Assembly (NCBI GenBank): GCA_965219305.1
Contig: OZ244725.1
Coordinates: 2,604,001 to 2,668,000, forward strand
Reading direction: 5' to 3'
DNA length: 64,000 nt
Source: DATHTS01 sp965219305
GTDB taxonomy: Bacteria > Acidobacteriota > Blastocatellia > Pyrinomonadales > Pyrinomonadaceae
Below are positions 61,845 to 64,000 of this stretch, in pieces; position 1 is the first letter of the stretch, and every line of letters starts with the position of its first letter. A model generated the notes under the pieces. That model made no database searches. It was not told the origin of the DNA and saw nothing but the letters and a program-made list of their open reading frames with translations. The position numbers and the translations under genes are program-made.

Positions 61845-62447
61845 ATGGTAAAAGAATCATATCCGTTTATTATCGTTCCCGTTTTATTGGCAATAGTCTG
61901 CGCCGTTTTCCAGATTTGGATCGGTGTCGCTGCATTTGTTGCGCTTGCGCTTTTTATGGCGTATTTTTTCCGTGATCCGCAGCGCGCGATTCCAACAGAT
62001 GAAAATATTGTCGTGTCAGCGGCGGACGGAAAAGTTACGCGCGTTGAAGACCGCGACAACGGTAAATTCGTCAGCGTATTTTTGTCGCCGATGGATGTTC
62101 ACATCAATCGTTCGCCGATTGCCGGGAAAATCAAAGATGTAACACTTTATCGCGGAAAAAAAGCACCGGCGACGGGAAATGCGGCGAGCGAAACGAATGA
62201 ACGAAACGCCTTGATTATAGAAGGCGAAAAAATGACGGTCGTCTGCACACAGATCGTCGGAATTGTGGCGCGTAGAATCGTCTGCTGGAAAAAAGCGGGC
62301 GATGAATTGGAGATCGGCGAAAAATTCGGTTTGATAAAATTCGGTTCGCGCACCGATCTGCTGATGCCGAAAAATGTCGAAGTTCTCGTAAAAGTCGGTG
62401 ACAGAGTAATCGGCGGCGAAACTATAATTGCAAAACTAATATCTTGA
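61845..62447 (+). CDS. psd: phosphatidylserine decarboxylase proenzyme
   Basis: 200 aa. FGSRTDLLMP holds the self-cleaving Gly-Ser (S168 becomes the pyruvoyl group); SAADGKVT and FLSPMDVHINRSP are family boxes. Short, archaeal-type Psd with two N-terminal membrane segments. Makes phosphatidylethanolamine; its stop overlaps the pssA start. Confidence 0.93.
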   Translation: MVKESYPFIIVPVLLAIVCAVFQIWIGVAAFVALALFMAYFFRDPQRAIPTDENIVVSAADGKVTRVEDRDNGKFVSVFLSPMDVHINRSPIAGKIKDVTLYRGKKAPATGNAASETNERNALIIEGEKMTVVCTQIVGIVARRIVCWKKAGDELEIGEKFGLIKFGSRTDLLMPKNVEVLVKVGDRVIGGETIIAKLIS

Positions 62448-63298
62448 TGGCTGAAGAAATCGAACAAAAGCACGTTCACAAAGGCATAAAAAAAGGATTA
62501 TACGCCGTACCGACCGCATTTACGGCGGCAAATATCGGTATGGGTTTTCTGTCCGTTCTGTCTTCGATGCACGGCTTTCAGGTGATCGGATCAAATCCTG
62601 TCGCAGCCGCACGTTATTTTAATTATGCGGCGATTGCAATTGCTCTGGCGATGGTTTTCGATACGCTCGACGGCAGAGTTGCGCGATTGACAAAGACGGC
62701 GACCGAAATCGGCGTTCAGCTCGATTCTCTGGCTGATGTTCTGACCTTCGGCATCGCGCCGATAATTCTAGCTTACAGTTGGGGAGTCGGCTCGACTTTT
62801 CCCGAACAATCCAAACTTCACCAACTCGGACTTTTCGTGTTGTTTATGTATCTTATGTGCGGTGCGTTTCGTCTTGCGAGATTTAATATCCAAGCCACGC
62901 GCCCGCGTGTTCTGATCGAAGGAACGCCGAAAGTTGATAAAAAGAATTTCGTCGGTTTACCGATTCCCGTCGCCGCCGGAGTCATTGCCGCACTTATTCA
63001 TTTTGCGCCTGCGCCGATTATTTCTTACGGCGAAACGAATTCTCATCTATACGGGATTTTGCTGATGATCTTGATGACGATACTTGGTTTGCTGATGGTC
63101 AGCACTTTGCGTTATACGAGTTTCAAGACCGTCGGCACGCGCCGTAATAATCTTTATTTAATTTTAATTATCGGCGCGGTCGGAATGCTAATCTGGCTTT
63201 ATTCGCAATATGTTTTGTTGATCGCTGCATCCATTTACGTTCTGCACGGAATAATCTGGTATATATTCGGATTGTTTCGCACCGGCAGAAGCGAATAA
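62447..63298 (+). CDS. pssA: CDP-diacylglycerol--serine O-phosphatidyltransferase
   Basis: 283 aa, several transmembrane helices. The CDP-alcohol motif DTLDGRVARLTKTATEIGVQLDSLAD has the DGxxAR...G...D...D residues. ATG 62447 overlaps the psd stop (TGATG), giving coupled translation. Provides phosphatidylserine for Psd. Confidence 0.95.
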   Translation: MAEEIEQKHVHKGIKKGLYAVPTAFTAANIGMGFLSVLSSMHGFQVIGSNPVAAARYFNYAAIAIALAMVFDTLDGRVARLTKTATEIGVQLDSLADVLTFGIAPIILAYSWGVGSTFPEQSKLHQLGLFVLFMYLMCGAFRLARFNIQATRPRVLIEGTPKVDKKNFVGLPIPVAAGVIAALIHFAPAPIISYGETNSHLYGILLMILMTILGLLMVSTLRYTSFKTVGTRRNNLYLILIIGAVGMLIWLYSQYVLLIAASIYVLHGIIWYIFGLFRTGRSE

Positions 63299-63358
63299 TT
63301 TAACAAAAACTTTCGACATTCAAAAATTAGTTGAGTGTGATAAAATTAATTCATATCA

Positions 63359-64000
63359 TTAACTTGCAGAATCATTCTCAAACTCACGTTTTTTCAAATT
63401 GCCCGACTTTTTCATCTTTTTTTGATTATACATTTCCTGATCTGCTCTGCTTATTAAATTCTCGATTCGAAATTCTTCTTCGGATTCAAAACGCGCGACA
63501 CCGAAGCTAAAGGACAAATCGTAGCGACTTTTTTTCCGCGCGTTGTATTTTTTAAAATTTTTATGCAAGCGCGAGATAATCATTTTTGTATTTTCTTCGT
63601 CCGCCTCGATTGCCAGAATTACGAACTCATCGCCGCCTAATCGTGAAATAAGATCGGATTGACGAAAACTACGTCTTAAAATCCCTGCGGTTTCAATGAT
63701 CGCTTGCGAACCTTCATCGTGACCGAAAGTATCGTTAATGCTTTTTAAACCGTCCAGATCAATGTAAATTACCAGCAGTTTTTTCTCTATTCCTTTATTT
63801 TGCGCCAATTTTAATTGATGTTCGGCGAGAGCCAGAAAGCCGCGACGGTTATAAAGTCCGGTCAATTCGTCCGTGAGCGATAAATGACGCAATTCGTCTT
63901 CAGTTTCCTTTTTCTTTGTTACATCGCGGCAAATTGATTGAAATCCGGCTATTTTATTGCCTTTGTAGAGAAGTTGTGTGTGCTGTCCGACCCAGACTTC
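63359..64000 (-). CDS. PAS-GGDEF diguanylate cyclase (5' end outside window)
   Basis: Open through the right edge. The first visible residues (VGQHTQLLYKGNKIAGFQSICRDVTKKK) are the end of a PAS domain; then SLTDELTGLYNRRGF, RLGGDEFVIL with intact GGDEF and an I-site RQSD five residues upstream. Likely active and product-inhibited. Sensor part lies beyond the window. Confidence 0.9.
   Translation of the reverse strand, partial: EVWVGQHTQLLYKGNKIAGFQSICRDVTKKKETEDELRHLSLTDELTGLYNRRGFLALAEHQLKLAQNKGIEKKLLVIYIDLDGLKSINDTFGHDEGSQAIIETAGILRRSFRQSDLISRLGGDEFVILAIEADEENTKMIISRLHKNFKKYNARKKSRYDLSFSFGVARFESEEEFRIENLISRADQEMYNQKKMKKSGNLKKREFENDSAS

Overview
The window reads as a chromosomal piece of a Gram-negative bacterium of moderate-to-low GC, most likely an Acidobacteriota member (Blastocatellia-like). 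The best pointer is a protein with the VWFA-related domain typical of Acidobacteria (6700-7782). A TonB/ExbB/ExbD system, outer-membrane-type barrels and many Sec-exported proteins agree with a diderm. No 16S rRNA or tRNA gene is present, so the taxonomy is inference. The only structural RNA seen is a complete tmRNA (825-1200).

Layout. 1-9.6 kb: barrel protein, tmRNA, NTR-like and nuclease-like exported proteins, murI, rph, xerC-type recombinase, VWFA protein, PhyH oxygenase, IclR regulator. 9.6-18.9 kb: carbon-storage and fatty-acid genes (two phasin-like proteins, PhaR, lipase, WS/DGAT acyltransferase with a histone-like Lys tail, self-sufficient CYP102-type P450, thioesterase). 19.1-24.7 kb: a molybdoenzyme followed by an accessory block: an antitoxin/PIN pair inserted between two copies of the molybdoenzyme 3' end, an AT-rich ImmA/DUF4411 pair, and a one-gene unit whose 3' region is an array of 21-nt palindromic repeats. 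24.7-36 kb: a palindromic MITE-like element, DUF4344 protein, trmFO, a sigma-region-2-only protein, hemerythrin and DUF3072 genes with sigma-54-type promoters, thioredoxin, OsmC, serA and small conserved genes.

36.9-41.6 kb is an integron-type cassette array lacking an integrase in the window. Three well-formed attC sites (and one degenerate copy) lie just downstream of minus-strand genes. The R''/R' boxes pair cassette by cassette and the folded stem has an extrahelical base. One cassette carries a peptidoglycan-binding protein, a GH104 lytic transglycosylase and an ankyrin lipoprotein; another carries a decayed M23-like gene.

41.6-64 kb returns to core genes: lipA, S26 protease, TPR proteins, ECF sigma with a recognisable ECF promoter, anti-sigma, a (p)ppGpp synthetase/hydrolase split by a frameshift, TonB-ExbB-ExbD-ExbD-lipoprotein operon, phhB-like dehydratase, hybrid histidine kinase, era, nrdR, a flippase-like membrane protein, psd-pssA, and a PAS-GGDEF protein cut by the window end.

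Across the window, intergenic spaces hold several families of small palindromic or heptanucleotide-phased repeats. One copy has become the linker of the P450-reductase fusion and another fills the loop of an attC site. The two strongest candidates for undescribed biology are the 121-aa protein with its 21-nt palindrome array (23889-24639) and the peptidoglycan-targeting integron cassette (37141-39206).
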